64,000 bases of DNA from Cupriavidus plantarum (lineage in GTDB: Bacteria > Pseudomonadota > Gammaproteobacteria > Burkholderiales > Burkholderiaceae). The stretch spans positions 434,001 to 498,000 of the forward strand of contig NZ_CAJPUX010000002.1 in assembly GCF_905397285.1 (NCBI RefSeq), in the 5' to 3' direction. The translations under genes were made by a program, and so were the position numbers. Of the stretch, positions 43,317-51,227 are shown one piece after another. Under the pieces are notes generated by a model, which was given only the letters and a program-made list of their open reading frames with translations, was not told the DNA's origin and did no database searches. The first letter of the stretch is position 1; every line of letters starts with the position of its first letter.

Positions 43317-44426
43317 ATGCCCGCGACCGTCGCGATCAATGGCCGCTTCCTGGGCCGGCAAGCCACAGGCGTCGACCGCTTTGCCCACGAGGTCGTCCGT
43401 TGCATCGACCAGCTGGTGGCCGAGCAGGATCCCGCCACGGCGGGTCTGGCGTTCGAGCTGCTGGTGCCCCCCGACGTCAGCGTCGACGCGCGGCAGTTTC
43501 CGAACCTGCGCGTACGACATGTTGGGCGCGGCGGCGGCCAGCTATGGGAGCAGGTCAGCCTGCCGCTGGCGGCCGGCGGTGCGTTGCTGCTCAACCTGTG
43601 CAATGCGGCGCCGCTGTTCTATCCGAACCAGGTGACGGTCATGCACGATGCCGCCCCCGTGCGTGTTCCGCAGGCCTATTCGCGCGCGTTCCGCTCGTGG
43701 TACGGCGTGATGGCGCCATGGGTGGGGCGCGTGGCGCGGCGCGTGCTCACGGTGTCCGAGTTCTCGCGGCGCGAGATCGCGTCCGCGTACCGCATTCCGG
43801 GCCGCAAGATCGGCGTATTGCCGTTGAGTGGCGACCATATGCTGCGGCTGCCGGAGGCGGAAGATGTGCGGCGCAAGTTCGGGCTGTCCGATCGGCCATA
43901 CGTGCTCGCGGTCAGCAGCGCCAGTTATCACAAGAACTTCAGGCTGGTGTCCGATGCGGTCGGCATGCTCGGCGCGGTGGACTACGACGTCGTCATCGTC
44001 GGCGGTGGCGGGCGCGTGTTCCAGTCGGTGCGCGAAGAGGCCAACGCCCTCGCGGACGCGCGCGTGAAGCGGCTCGGCTACGTCGACGACGCCGACCTCA
44101 AGGCGCTGTTCCGCGGCGCCGGCTGCTTCGTGTTTCCGTCGCTGTACGAAGGCTACGGACTGCCGCCCGTGGAGGCCATGACGCTCGGCTGTCCCGTGCT
44201 CGCGGCGAACCTGCCTTCCGTACGCGAGGCCTGCGGTCCCGCGGTGCTGTATTTCCAGCCGACGAGTCCGCGCGAGTTCGGCGCGCTGCTCACTCGCGTC
44301 ATGCAAGACAGCGCGTTGCGCGAGAAGCTGCGAGAGAAGGGCCTCGTGCGCGCGCGGCGATATTCCTGGCGCGACACGGCCGCCCGGCTACTTGGCGAGA
44401 TCTCCCCATGGCTTCCACAACGATGA
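43317..44426 (+). CDS. Glycosyltransferase family 4 (1)
   Basis: 369 aa. GT-B fold: N-terminal AINGRFLGRQATGVDRFAHE, linker VLTVSEFSRREIASAYRIP, and the donor-binding motif FPSLYEGYGLPPVEAMTLG (E-x7-E) near residue 280. This family includes mannosyl- and rhamnosyl-transferases; with GDP-mannose made by ManC, a mannosyltransferase is plausible. ATG 43317 lies 6 nt after TAGGAG. It overlaps the next gene by 19 bp. Confidence 0.92.
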   Translation: MPATVAINGRFLGRQATGVDRFAHEVVRCIDQLVAEQDPATAGLAFELLVPPDVSVDARQFPNLRVRHVGRGGGQLWEQVSLPLAAGGALLLNLCNAAPLFYPNQVTVMHDAAPVRVPQAYSRAFRSWYGVMAPWVGRVARRVLTVSEFSRREIASAYRIPGRKIGVLPLSGDHMLRLPEAEDVRRKFGLSDRPYVLAVSSASYHKNFRLVSDAVGMLGAVDYDVVIVGGGGRVFQSVREEANALADARVKRLGYVDDADLKALFRGAGCFVFPSLYEGYGLPPVEAMTLGCPVLAANLPSVREACGPAVLYFQPTSPREFGALLTRVMQDSALREKLREKGLVRARRYSWRDTAARLLGEISPWLPQR

Positions 44427-45640
44427 ATCCGAATCCCCCCGTCAGCAGCGAGTTCGGCCGGGTCGCCGTCATCCACGAATGGCTGTCGACGTACGCCGGG
44501 TCCGAGCGGGTGCTCGAGCAGATCCTCAGGATCTGGCCGGAAGCGGACCTGTTCAGCGTGGTGGACTTCTTCCCCGACGCGCAGCGCGCGGTCCTGCAAG
44601 GCAAGCACGCCACCACCACCTTCATCCAGCGCCTGCCGCGCGCCCGCAAGTCGTTCCGCTCGTACCTGCCGCTGATGCCGCTGGCCGTCGAACAGCTCGA
44701 CCTGTCCGGCTACGATCTGGTCATCTCCTCGAGCCATGCCGTGGCCAAGGGTGTGATCACGGGCCCGGGGCAGTTGCACGTCAGCTACGTGCATTCGCCG
44801 ATGCGCTACGCATGGGACCTGCAGCACCAGTACCTCACCGAGTCGCGCCTGACGCGAGGCCCAAAGAGCTGGATCGCGCGGGCGATCCTGCACTACATGC
44901 GGCTGTGGGACCAGCGTACCGCGCACGGCGTGGACCTGTTCGTGGCCAATTCCGCGTACGTGGCGCGGCGCATCCACAAGGTCTACGGACGCGATGCGGA
45001 GGTCGTCTATCCGCCGGTGGATGTGGAACGGTTCACGTTGAGCGAGCAGCGCGAGGAGTTTTACCTCACCGCATCGCGCCTCGTGCCGTACAAGAAGGTC
45101 AGCCTGATCGTCGAGGCGTTTGCCGCCATGCGGGACAAGCAACTGGTGGTCATTGGCGACGGCCCCGATTACGAGCGCATCCGGGACATGGCCACGCCGA
45201 ATGTCCGCGTGCTCGGCTACCAGTCCGATGCGGTGCTCGTCGAGCATATGCAGCGCGCCAAGGCTTTCGTGTTCGCGGCGGAGGAGGACTTTGGCATCGT
45301 CGCCGTGGAGGCCCAGGCGTGCGGCACGCCGGTCATCGCGCTGGGGCAGGGCGGGGCGCGCGAGACCGTGATCGACAGCCGTGACCGCGACCTGCGCACA
45401 GGTGTGTTCTTTCCTCGGCAGACCGTCGAGGACATCGTGCGCGCGGTGTGCCGCTTCGAGGGTAGCGGTCCCGTGCTGCCCGCGGCGTGCCGCCGCAATG
45501 CGCTGCAGTTCTCGCCCGAGCGGTTCCGCGCGGAGTTTCTGGCCATGGTGCGCGCCGCGATGGCACGCACCTCGGCTGCCGGGCCGGGCGTTGCGCGGCA
45601 CGTGCCCTTCGCCGACCCGATGCCGGTGACCCCCGAATGA
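44408..45640 (+). CDS. Glycosyltransferase family 4 (2)
   Basis: 410 aa from ATG 44408 (a second in-frame ATG at 44423 overlaps the previous stop as ATGA). GT-B: VAVIHEWLSTYAGSERVLEQ, VSYVHSPMRYAWDLQHQYLT, YLTASRLVPYKKVSLIVEAF and the donor site AAEEDFGIVAVEAQACGTPV. It is similar in layout to WbaZ/WbdA-type mannosyltransferases. The C-terminal 30 residues are an extra tail. Translation is coupled to both neighbours. Confidence 0.9.
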   Translation: MASTTMNPNPPVSSEFGRVAVIHEWLSTYAGSERVLEQILRIWPEADLFSVVDFFPDAQRAVLQGKHATTTFIQRLPRARKSFRSYLPLMPLAVEQLDLSGYDLVISSSHAVAKGVITGPGQLHVSYVHSPMRYAWDLQHQYLTESRLTRGPKSWIARAILHYMRLWDQRTAHGVDLFVANSAYVARRIHKVYGRDAEVVYPPVDVERFTLSEQREEFYLTASRLVPYKKVSLIVEAFAAMRDKQLVVIGDGPDYERIRDMATPNVRVLGYQSDAVLVEHMQRAKAFVFAAEEDFGIVAVEAQACGTPVIALGQGGARETVIDSRDRDLRTGVFFPRQTVEDIVRAVCRFEGSGPVLPAACRRNALQFSPERFRAEFLAMVRAAMARTSAAGPGVARHVPFADPMPVTPE

Positions 45641-47046
45641 AGGCAGCGATGAAAGTAGCAACGAGAGCAGCAACGAGAGCAGCAACGACAGCAGCAACGA
45701 CAGCAGCCCCCGTGCGCGATTTTCACACGCCGGGCCACAACTACTGGTGGGAGGATCCGGCGAAGCTGCTGCTGTGGTTCATCATTCCGCTGTACGCGCT
45801 CGTCTGCATCGAGTTGCTCGGCGACCAGAAGTCTATCGACCGCATCTACTTCAACAGCCAGTACGCGATAGCCGGCGCGCTGTTCCTGTTCGTCATGGCG
45901 GCGGCCGCTGGCGGGGAACGCGTTCTTGCGCCCCGTCCGCCCGAACCGGCGGTCACGGTGTCGCCCCTCGTGCTGGACGCGCTGTTCTGGCTCGCATGCC
46001 TCGGTTACCTCGTGATGATGGGCGGCGTGATCGCCCGGCCTGCCGTGCTGATGTCGTTCCTGAACGGCACCGCAAGCACCTACGACGTGCTCGAACTCAA
46101 GGGTCGCGTCGCGGGCATCAGCACGCTGACGCAGGCCTCGGTGGCCTACGTGCCGCTCTACTTCGTGATCTTTCCCGCGGCCGTGCGCGGCATCACGCGC
46201 TACAAGGCCTACCTGCTGGTGCTGTTCGTGCTGACGCTGCTGCGCAGCTTCATCTTCGCGGAACGGCTCGCACTGGTGGAGGTGGTGCTGCCCTGGGCGC
46301 TGATGGTGGCGCGCTTCCGCCTGCAGGGCGGAGGCGAATTGCGGCGCTTGTTGCTGACGCTGGGACCGTTCGCGGCGATTCCTCCGCTGATCGGCTTCTT
46401 CATCGCCAACGAGTACAACCGGTCGTGGGAGACGTACTACGTTAACATCTACGACAACATCTTCGACTTCGCGATCGAGCGGCTGGGACTGTATTACTCG
46501 ACGGCGATCAACAACGGGGCCGGTCTGCTGACAATCATGGGGTGGGGCACCGGCGATCCCACGTTCACGTTCGACTGGCTCGTCAAGTTTCCGGTCATCG
46601 GCGAGAGCTTCCGCCCGTTCGTGGGCCGTGGCGATGGTTATGGCACGTTCCTCAACACGTTCGGCGACCCCGAGTTCAATAACCCGTCTGGCCTCTTCGT
46701 GCACTTCTACGAATGGGGATGGTTCGCGTTGCTGGAGGCGGGGCTCATGGGCTGGCTGCTCGGCCGCAGTTTCGCTGGCTGGCGCACGGGCAACGGGTTC
46801 TGGTGCTGCGCGCACGCCGTGCTGCTCGTCTCCCTGATGGAGATCCTGCGCGTGCCCAACCTGTTCAGCGGCCGCAACTTCGTTCCCCTTGCGCTGTTGT
46901 GGCTGGTGTTCCGCTGCCTCGGCCGGCGCGTCGCGCCACCGCATGCCCCCAACCTCTCGCTGTATGGTCGGCAAAACGATGCTCATCCCGTCGATAGCCG
47001 GCTGAACTATGGCCGTCGCAATCCCCCGCTCGCTGGTCCGCGCTGA
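45637..47046 (+). CDS. Wzy-type polysaccharide repeat-unit polymerase
   Basis: 469 aa, about 10-11 membrane segments with a long periplasmic loop (about residues 255-345) containing NEYNRSWETYYVNIYDNIFD and GRGDGYGTFLNTFGDPE. Wzy proteins share little sequence; the call rests on topology, length and position between the transferases and Wzx. It polymerises lipid-linked units in the periplasm. The start overlaps the previous stop (ATGA) and the N-terminus is odd: MKAAMKVATRA then ATRA-ATTA-ATTA, coded by 12-bp tandem repeats. Confidence 0.85.
   Translation: MKAAMKVATRAATRAATTAATTAAPVRDFHTPGHNYWWEDPAKLLLWFIIPLYALVCIELLGDQKSIDRIYFNSQYAIAGALFLFVMAAAAGGERVLAPRPPEPAVTVSPLVLDALFWLACLGYLVMMGGVIARPAVLMSFLNGTASTYDVLELKGRVAGISTLTQASVAYVPLYFVIFPAAVRGITRYKAYLLVLFVLTLLRSFIFAERLALVEVVLPWALMVARFRLQGGGELRRLLLTLGPFAAIPPLIGFFIANEYNRSWETYYVNIYDNIFDFAIERLGLYYSTAINNGAGLLTIMGWGTGDPTFTFDWLVKFPVIGESFRPFVGRGDGYGTFLNTFGDPEFNNPSGLFVHFYEWGWFALLEAGLMGWLLGRSFAGWRTGNGFWCCAHAVLLVSLMEILRVPNLFSGRNFVPLALLWLVFRCLGRRVAPPHAPNLSLYGRQNDAHPVDSRLNYGRRNPPLAGPR
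45657..45704. repeat. Four 12-bp tandem repeats in the wzy 5' end
   Basis: AGCAACGAGAGC occurs twice (45657-45680), then AGCAACGACAGC twice (45681-45704). In frame they encode an Ala-Thr-Arg/Thr-Ala repeat just before the first membrane segment of the polymerase. Confidence 0.9.
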
Positions 47047-47062
47047 TCGAGGGGCCACGCCG

Positions 47063-48352
47063 ATGCCGCCATCCATACGCTCCACCGCGTCGTACCTGTT
47101 GTTGATTCAAGGCAGCAATTACCTGTTCCCGCTCGTCCTGCTGCCGTTCCTCGGCCACAAGCTCGGCGTGCGCGAGTTCGGCGTGCTGGCCTACTGCCAG
47201 GCGCTGGCGCAGTACCTGATCCTCCTGACCGACTACGGTCATAACCTTTCCGCCACGCGCGTGGTCTCGCTCCGGCGCGACGATCCCGCCGCCATCGCCG
47301 AAGTGTTCTCCGCGACGATGCTTGCCAAGCTCCTGCTGCTGCTCGGCGCGGCGCTGCTGATGGGTGCCGCCTTGCTCGGCCTGCCCGATCTGCGCGAGCA
47401 CTGGACCATCCTCGCCGCGGCGTTCGTTGGCGTCTTCGCCAATGCGGTCACGCCGATCTGGCTCTATCAGGGTCTGGAGAAGATGAAGACGCTGGTGCTG
47501 CCCAACTTCATCTCCAAGGCCGCGAGTCTTGCCTGCGTGATGCTGTGGGTCCGCTCACCCGGCGATGCGGCGTGGGCCGCGCTAGGCATCAGCATGGGCA
47601 CCGCGATCCTGGCGGTCGCGGCGCTATGGGGCGTAATACGAGGGCGTCTGGCGGGACTGGTCCGCGTGTCATGGGCGGCCGTGATGGGTTCGCTGCGGGA
47701 TGGTTTCCCGATGTTCCTGTCGCTCGTGCTCGTCAGCTTCTACGTCAACTTCAACGCCCTCCTGCTCAATCATTTTCACGGGCCGGTCGCGGTGGGCCAG
47801 TTCTCGATGGCGGACAAGATCCGCATCGCGGGCCAGACGATCTTCACGGTGCTCGGCACCGCGTTCTATCCGCGCATCAGCCAGTACAACGTTTCCAATC
47901 CGGCGGCGGCGCGGGCATTGATGCGCCGCGCGATGATCGTCGTCTTCGCGTGCTCGTGCTCGATGTTCGTGTTCGTCGAGATCTTCGCGGGCATGGGCAT
48001 CCGCATGTGGCTCGGCGAGCCGTTCCATGACGCCATCCTGCTGCTCCGGCTGGAAGCGGTGCTGCTGCCGCTGACGAGCGTGGCGTTCATCTTCGGCAAC
48101 CTTGGCCTGATGGCGCTTGGACACCATCGCACGGTGCGGAACATCTATGCGGCGGTCACGCTGCTGCATCTGATCTACGTGGTGCCCTTCGTCCTGTACA
48201 TGGGCGCGGAGGGCACGGTCATCTCGGTGATCCTCACCGAGCTTGCCGGCGCCGTGGCCTTCTACCTCTGCTATCGGCGCGCGACGACCGGCGGCAGCTC
48301 GCCCGCCCCGCGCACCCGGGAATCCCCAACTGTGAAGGAGATGCAGGTATGA
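47063..48352 (+). CDS. Wzx-type oligosaccharide flippase
   Basis: 429 aa, about 12 membrane segments, polysaccharide-transport (MOP) superfamily: [20 protein letters not shown] at the N-terminus, [20 protein letters not shown], and [20 protein letters not shown], as in RfbX. It flips the undecaprenyl-linked repeat unit. An ATG at 47009 would add 18 residues and overlap wzy, but 47063 has GAGGGG upstream. Its stop overlaps the rfbA start (ATGA). Confidence 0.9.
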   Translation: MPPSIRSTASYLLLIQGSNYLFPLVLLPFLGHKLGVREFGVLAYCQALAQYLILLTDYGHNLSATRVVSLRRDDPAAIAEVFSATMLAKLLLLLGAALLMGAALLGLPDLREHWTILAAAFVGVFANAVTPIWLYQGLEKMKTLVLPNFISKAASLACVMLWVRSPGDAAWAALGISMGTAILAVAALWGVIRGRLAGLVRVSWAAVMGSLRDGFPMFLSLVLVSFYVNFNALLLNHFHGPVAVGQFSMADKIRIAGQTIFTVLGTAFYPRISQYNVSNPAAARALMRRAMIVVFACSCSMFVFVEIFAGMGIRMWLGEPFHDAILLLRLEAVLLPLTSVAFIFGNLGLMALGHHRTVRNIYAAVTLLHLIYVVPFVLYMGAEGTVISVILTELAGAVAFYLCYRRATTGGSSPAPRTRESPTVKEMQV

Positions 48353-49236
48353 CACGCAAGGGCATCATTCTGGCCGGCGGTTCCGGCACGCGGCTTTACC
48401 CCGTCACGCAATGCATCTCCAAGCAGCTGCTGCCCGTGTACGACAAGCCGATGATCTACTACCCGCTCTCCACGCTGATGGTGGCGGGCATTCGCGACGT
48501 GCTGGTCATCTCCACGCCGCAGGACACGCCGCGCTTTGCCGCACTGCTCGGCGATGGCAGCCAGTGGGGCATGAACCTGCAATACGCGGAGCAGCCTTCG
48601 CCGGACGGCCTGGCGCAGGCGTTCATCATTGGCCGCCGCTTCGTGGGAAACGATCCGTCGGCGCTGATTCTGGGTGACAACATCTATTACGGGCACGACC
48701 TCGCGCGCATGCTCACGCGCTCCGGACGGCGTGAAGAAGGGGCCACGGTGTTCGCGTATCACGTCCACGATCCCGAGCGATATGGGGTGGTCGAGTTCGA
48801 CGAGGACTTCCGCGCGCTCGCGATCGAGGAGAAACCCGCCAACCCGCGATCGAGCTATGCGGTGACGGGCCTCTATTTCTACGACAACAAGGTCTGCGAC
48901 ATTGCAGCGGACATTCGCCCGTCCGCGCGCGGGGAACTCGAGATCACCGAGGTGAACTCGCGCTACCTCGATGCGGGCAAGCTGTCCGTCGACATCATGG
49001 GCCGCGGCTACGCGTGGTTCGACACGGGCACGCACGACTCGCTGATCGATGCCGCGCAGATGGTCGCGACGCTGCAGAAGCGGCAGGGACTGATGGTCGC
49101 GTGCCTCGAGGAGATCGCGTTCCGGCGACGGTGGATCGATGCGGAACAGGTCGAGCGGCTGGCCACGCCGCTAGGCAAGAGCCACTATGGCAAATACCTG
49201 CGCCAGCTCGTCGCGGAGACGCCGCGGGTCAGATAG
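48349..49236 (+). CDS. rfbA: Glucose-1-phosphate thymidylyltransferase
   Basis: 295 aa, full length. [20 protein letters not shown] (about residues 4-23), [20 protein letters not shown], and [17 protein letters not shown] define RmlA. It makes dTDP-glucose, the entry to dTDP-rhamnose. AAGGAGA lies upstream of ATG 48349. It closes the plus arm, far from rfbBDC on the minus arm, so one pathway is split between two divergent transcripts. Confidence 0.96.
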   Translation: MTRKGIILAGGSGTRLYPVTQCISKQLLPVYDKPMIYYPLSTLMVAGIRDVLVISTPQDTPRFAALLGDGSQWGMNLQYAEQPSPDGLAQAFIIGRRFVGNDPSALILGDNIYYGHDLARMLTRSGRREEGATVFAYHVHDPERYGVVEFDEDFRALAIEEKPANPRSSYAVTGLYFYDNKVCDIAADIRPSARGELEITEVNSRYLDAGKLSVDIMGRGYAWFDTGTHDSLIDAAQMVATLQKRQGLMVACLEEIAFRRRWIDAEQVERLATPLGKSHYGKYLRQLVAETPRVR

Positions 49237-49280
49237 GGTGAGGGAGGAGGGGAGGGGCGGCAGCCGCCACCCGGTCGTCT

Positions 49281-49304
49281 TCACTGCGGTCCTCACTGCG
49301 GCCG
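49281..49304. repeat. 12-bp tandem duplication at the beta-helix gene stop codon
   Basis: TCACTGCGGTCC (49281-49292) is followed by TCACTGCGGCCG (49293-49304), 10 of 12 identical. The second copy begins with the stop codon (TCA = TGA on the minus strand), so the stop is duplicated just past the gene. Confidence 0.8.
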
Positions 49305-50558
49305 CCGGTACGACGACCGCACCTGCGGCAACCGGCTCGCATCCGCACCGGCAACCTGAATCGAACCGCCGCCCGAGCAGCCGGACGGCACGGACAAGCC
49401 TCCGCCATCGAGCGTGTTTGAGCCGCAGGCAAACTGCTCCGCGGTGCAGTTCCGATACAGCAGCGCGATGGGCGTCCCGCCGATCGCGCCGAAGCGGTTG
49501 CCGGTGATCCCGACCCCGCAGATGTTCCCCTGCGCGCGAAAGCCATCAAAGCGCGTGCGGATGATCTGGTTGCCCATCACCTGCAGGCGCGACACGCTCC
49601 CGCTGTCGGTGTTGACGTCGATCGCCGCGTGGCCGGTCGCCATCCGGTTGTTGCCCGGCTGCGTCGCATTCTGGTCGTCGGCGATGGAATTGCTCGCGAT
49701 CAGCACGTTCGTCGCGTCCATCGTCCGATAGCCGTCCTCCTGCGCCACCATGATCGCCGCAGCCTTCTGCACGCCCTCCACCCAGTTGCCGACCACGGTC
49801 ACGTCCGCGCTACCGACCACCGCTACCCCGCGTCCCCATGCATTCCCGGCCAGATAGTTGCCGGTCACGTAGATGTTCCGGGTCTGCTCCCCATCGCGCT
49901 GATAGCTGACGATGCCCACCATGTCGTCGCCAGTCGCCGTGACCGACGAATCCTGCACGAGCACGTCGCGCGATCCGCCAGTGATGTGGATGCCATCCGC
50001 CAGCGTTCCGCTGACCTTGTCGCCGATCAGCGCGATGCTGTGCCCGCGCGACACGAAGATGCCGGCGCTGGCGCCGCCCTGAATGGTCACATCGAGGACC
50101 TGGATGCCCTCGCCATCGACGACGACCTTGGCCGATGTCGCCGACTCCAGCCGCTGCGTGCCGACGCCGCGAAGCGTCAGGCCGACGAGCGTCGAGTTCC
50201 GGCCGTTCATCACGATGGCCTGCTGGTCGGGATTGGTGGCCACGAAGGTGGCACCGTAACCGGACACGACGACCTGCTCGCGGCTGACCGTCAGCACACG
50301 GCTAACCGTGTAGCTGCCGGGGGCAAGCAGCAGCCGCTGCCCGGCCTGCAGGCCATCGATGGCCGATTGCAGCGCATCGGTCTGATCCTGGCCATTGGGG
50401 CCGAACGGCACATCGGCCGGTGCGCCGACCGCATCGGAAATAGGCGTGGGGGCATGCCACCGCTCGGGAAAGATCGCCACAGCCGCCGCCGCGAGCGCCG
50501 CGAGAGCCAGACCGAGCCACAGGGTTCTACGCAGGACGGGTTTCATAGGAGCCAGCAT
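49293..50558 (-). CDS. Membrane-anchored right-handed beta-helix protein (NosD/pectate-lyase-like fold)
   Basis: 421 aa. An N-terminal membrane anchor or uncleaved signal (LRRTLWLGLALAALAAAAVA) is followed by DVPFGPNGQDQTDALQSAID, the typical entry strand of pectate-lyase-like helices. Rungs then continue to about residue 375 (GIQVLDVTIQGGASAGIFVS, DGIHITGGSRDVLVQDSSVT, FDGFRAQGNICGVGITGNRF). Several Cys lie near the C-terminus. The fold is shared by polysaccharide lyases and epimerases such as AlgG; no catalytic residues can be assigned. It converges with rfbA, so it probably acts on or guides the polymer in the periplasm (inference). The start may instead be ATG 50546; neither has a ribosome site. 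Confidence 0.82.
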   Translation of the reverse strand: MLAPMKPVLRRTLWLGLALAALAAAAVAIFPERWHAPTPISDAVGAPADVPFGPNGQDQTDALQSAIDGLQAGQRLLLAPGSYTVSRVLTVSREQVVVSGYGATFVATNPDQQAIVMNGRNSTLVGLTLRGVGTQRLESATSAKVVVDGEGIQVLDVTIQGGASAGIFVSRGHSIALIGDKVSGTLADGIHITGGSRDVLVQDSSVTATGDDMVGIVSYQRDGEQTRNIYVTGNYLAGNAWGRGVAVVGSADVTVVGNWVEGVQKAAAIMVAQEDGYRTMDATNVLIASNSIADDQNATQPGNNRMATGHAAIDVNTDSGSVSRLQVMGNQIIRTRFDGFRAQGNICGVGITGNRFGAIGGTPIALLYRNCTAEQFACGSNTLDGGGLSVPSGCSGGGSIQVAGADASRLPQVRSSYRRPQ

Positions 50559-50876
50559 ACGTGCTGACGCGCGCCGTCGCCTCCATGAGCCGGCGCGTTG
50601 TCCGGAATGGGCGAGATGTTGGCGGACCCGAATGGGGGAGGGGCTGAATGTCGATATGCGTGCTGCGGTGCAAAGCCCTGTGCGGGGTGATGTCTAAGTG
50701 CGTTACGGTGTACAAAAAGACGCGAAGTGGCGCCACAAAGTCTCGTTTTCGTCTTTTTTTGGCGGTTTTGTTGCTGCATTGCACTACGTACTATTACCTA
50801 TTGCTGCATTGCGCCAATCCTTTTGCTACAATTCGGGAAAACCCCATAAGGGTTATCCCTAGGAAGGAAGAACGCC
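50559..50876. promoter_or_regulatory. Intergenic region with long hairpin, 12-bp direct repeats and extended -10 promoter
   Basis: 318 bp. A stem is formed by AAAAAGACG (50714-50722) and CGTCTTTTT (50750-50758), enclosing the palindrome GTGGCGCCAC (50727-50736) and followed by more T's. Two identical TTGCTGCATTGC boxes lie at 50771-50782 and 50801-50812, 30 bp apart (about three helical turns). An extended -10, TGCTACAAT, is at 50824-50832, 45 bp before the small gene. GGGTTATCCC occurs at 50850-50859 in the leader. Confidence 0.6.
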
Positions 50877-51062
50877 ATGAACACGAACTCCGATATCAAG
50901 ATCACCGACCAACTCGAACGCGAACTGATCGAACGCGAACTGGGCTCGCAAAGCCTCGGCTTCGCCAACGACGTCAAGCGCGTCATCGCCGCTGTACAAG
51001 GCATCTTCACCCGCCTGCAAGCCGAAGCCCGCAAGGCCAAGGTCGTCTACGCAAACGGCTGA
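50877..51062 (+). CDS. Small protein of unknown function, 61 aa
   Basis: I do not recognise a family. The product is charged and predicted mostly helical: ITDQLERELIERELGSQSLG, then FANDVKRVIAAVQGIFTRLQ and a basic end. There is no Cys, signal peptide or membrane segment. Evidence that it is a real gene: a strong ribosome site (AGGAAGGAAG) 6-15 nt upstream, an extended -10 promoter 45 bp upstream, a pair of 12-bp direct repeats above the promoter, and a near-perfect intrinsic terminator 85 bp downstream, all specific to this strand. It is a single-gene transcription unit and its high-quality signals suggest strong expression. A DNA- or granule-associated role is possible but unsupported. Confidence 0.75.
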   Translation: MNTNSDIKITDQLERELIERELGSQSLGFANDVKRVIAAVQGIFTRLQAEARKAKVVYANG

Positions 51063-51147
51063 TCGCGCAAGTCACCACGCAGTTGGAAGGACGTCGCTGT
51101 CTAGCGACAAAGCAGTAAAGCGGCGCCGCAAGGCACCGCTCCCATTG

Positions 51148-51200
51148 AACCGGCCCGCCGCCACACACCTGTGTGAGCGGCGGGCCGGTTTTGCTTTTTT
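51148..51200 (+). terminator. Strong Rho-independent terminator of the small gene
   Basis: AACCGGCCCGCCG (51148-51160) pairs perfectly with CGGCGGGCCGGTT (51178-51190) around a loop that can itself fold (CACACA/TGTGTG). TTTTGCTTTTTT follows, ending at 51200. A 13-bp GC stem plus U-tract is a very strong terminator. Confidence 0.93.
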
Positions 51201-51227
51201 GGCGTCTTTTTTGCGCGCTTGCGCGGC

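Noticed and set aside
45217..47085. 622-codon minus-strand frame opposite wzy
   Set aside because: Shadow frame rich in Glu/Arg/Gln with no recognisable fold; wzy has clear membrane topology.
30280..50558. Horizontal acquisition of the polysaccharide locus as an island
   Set aside because: Gene GC and codon use look like the flanks, and no integrase, tRNA or flanking direct repeat is visible. Only the divergent control region is AT-richer.
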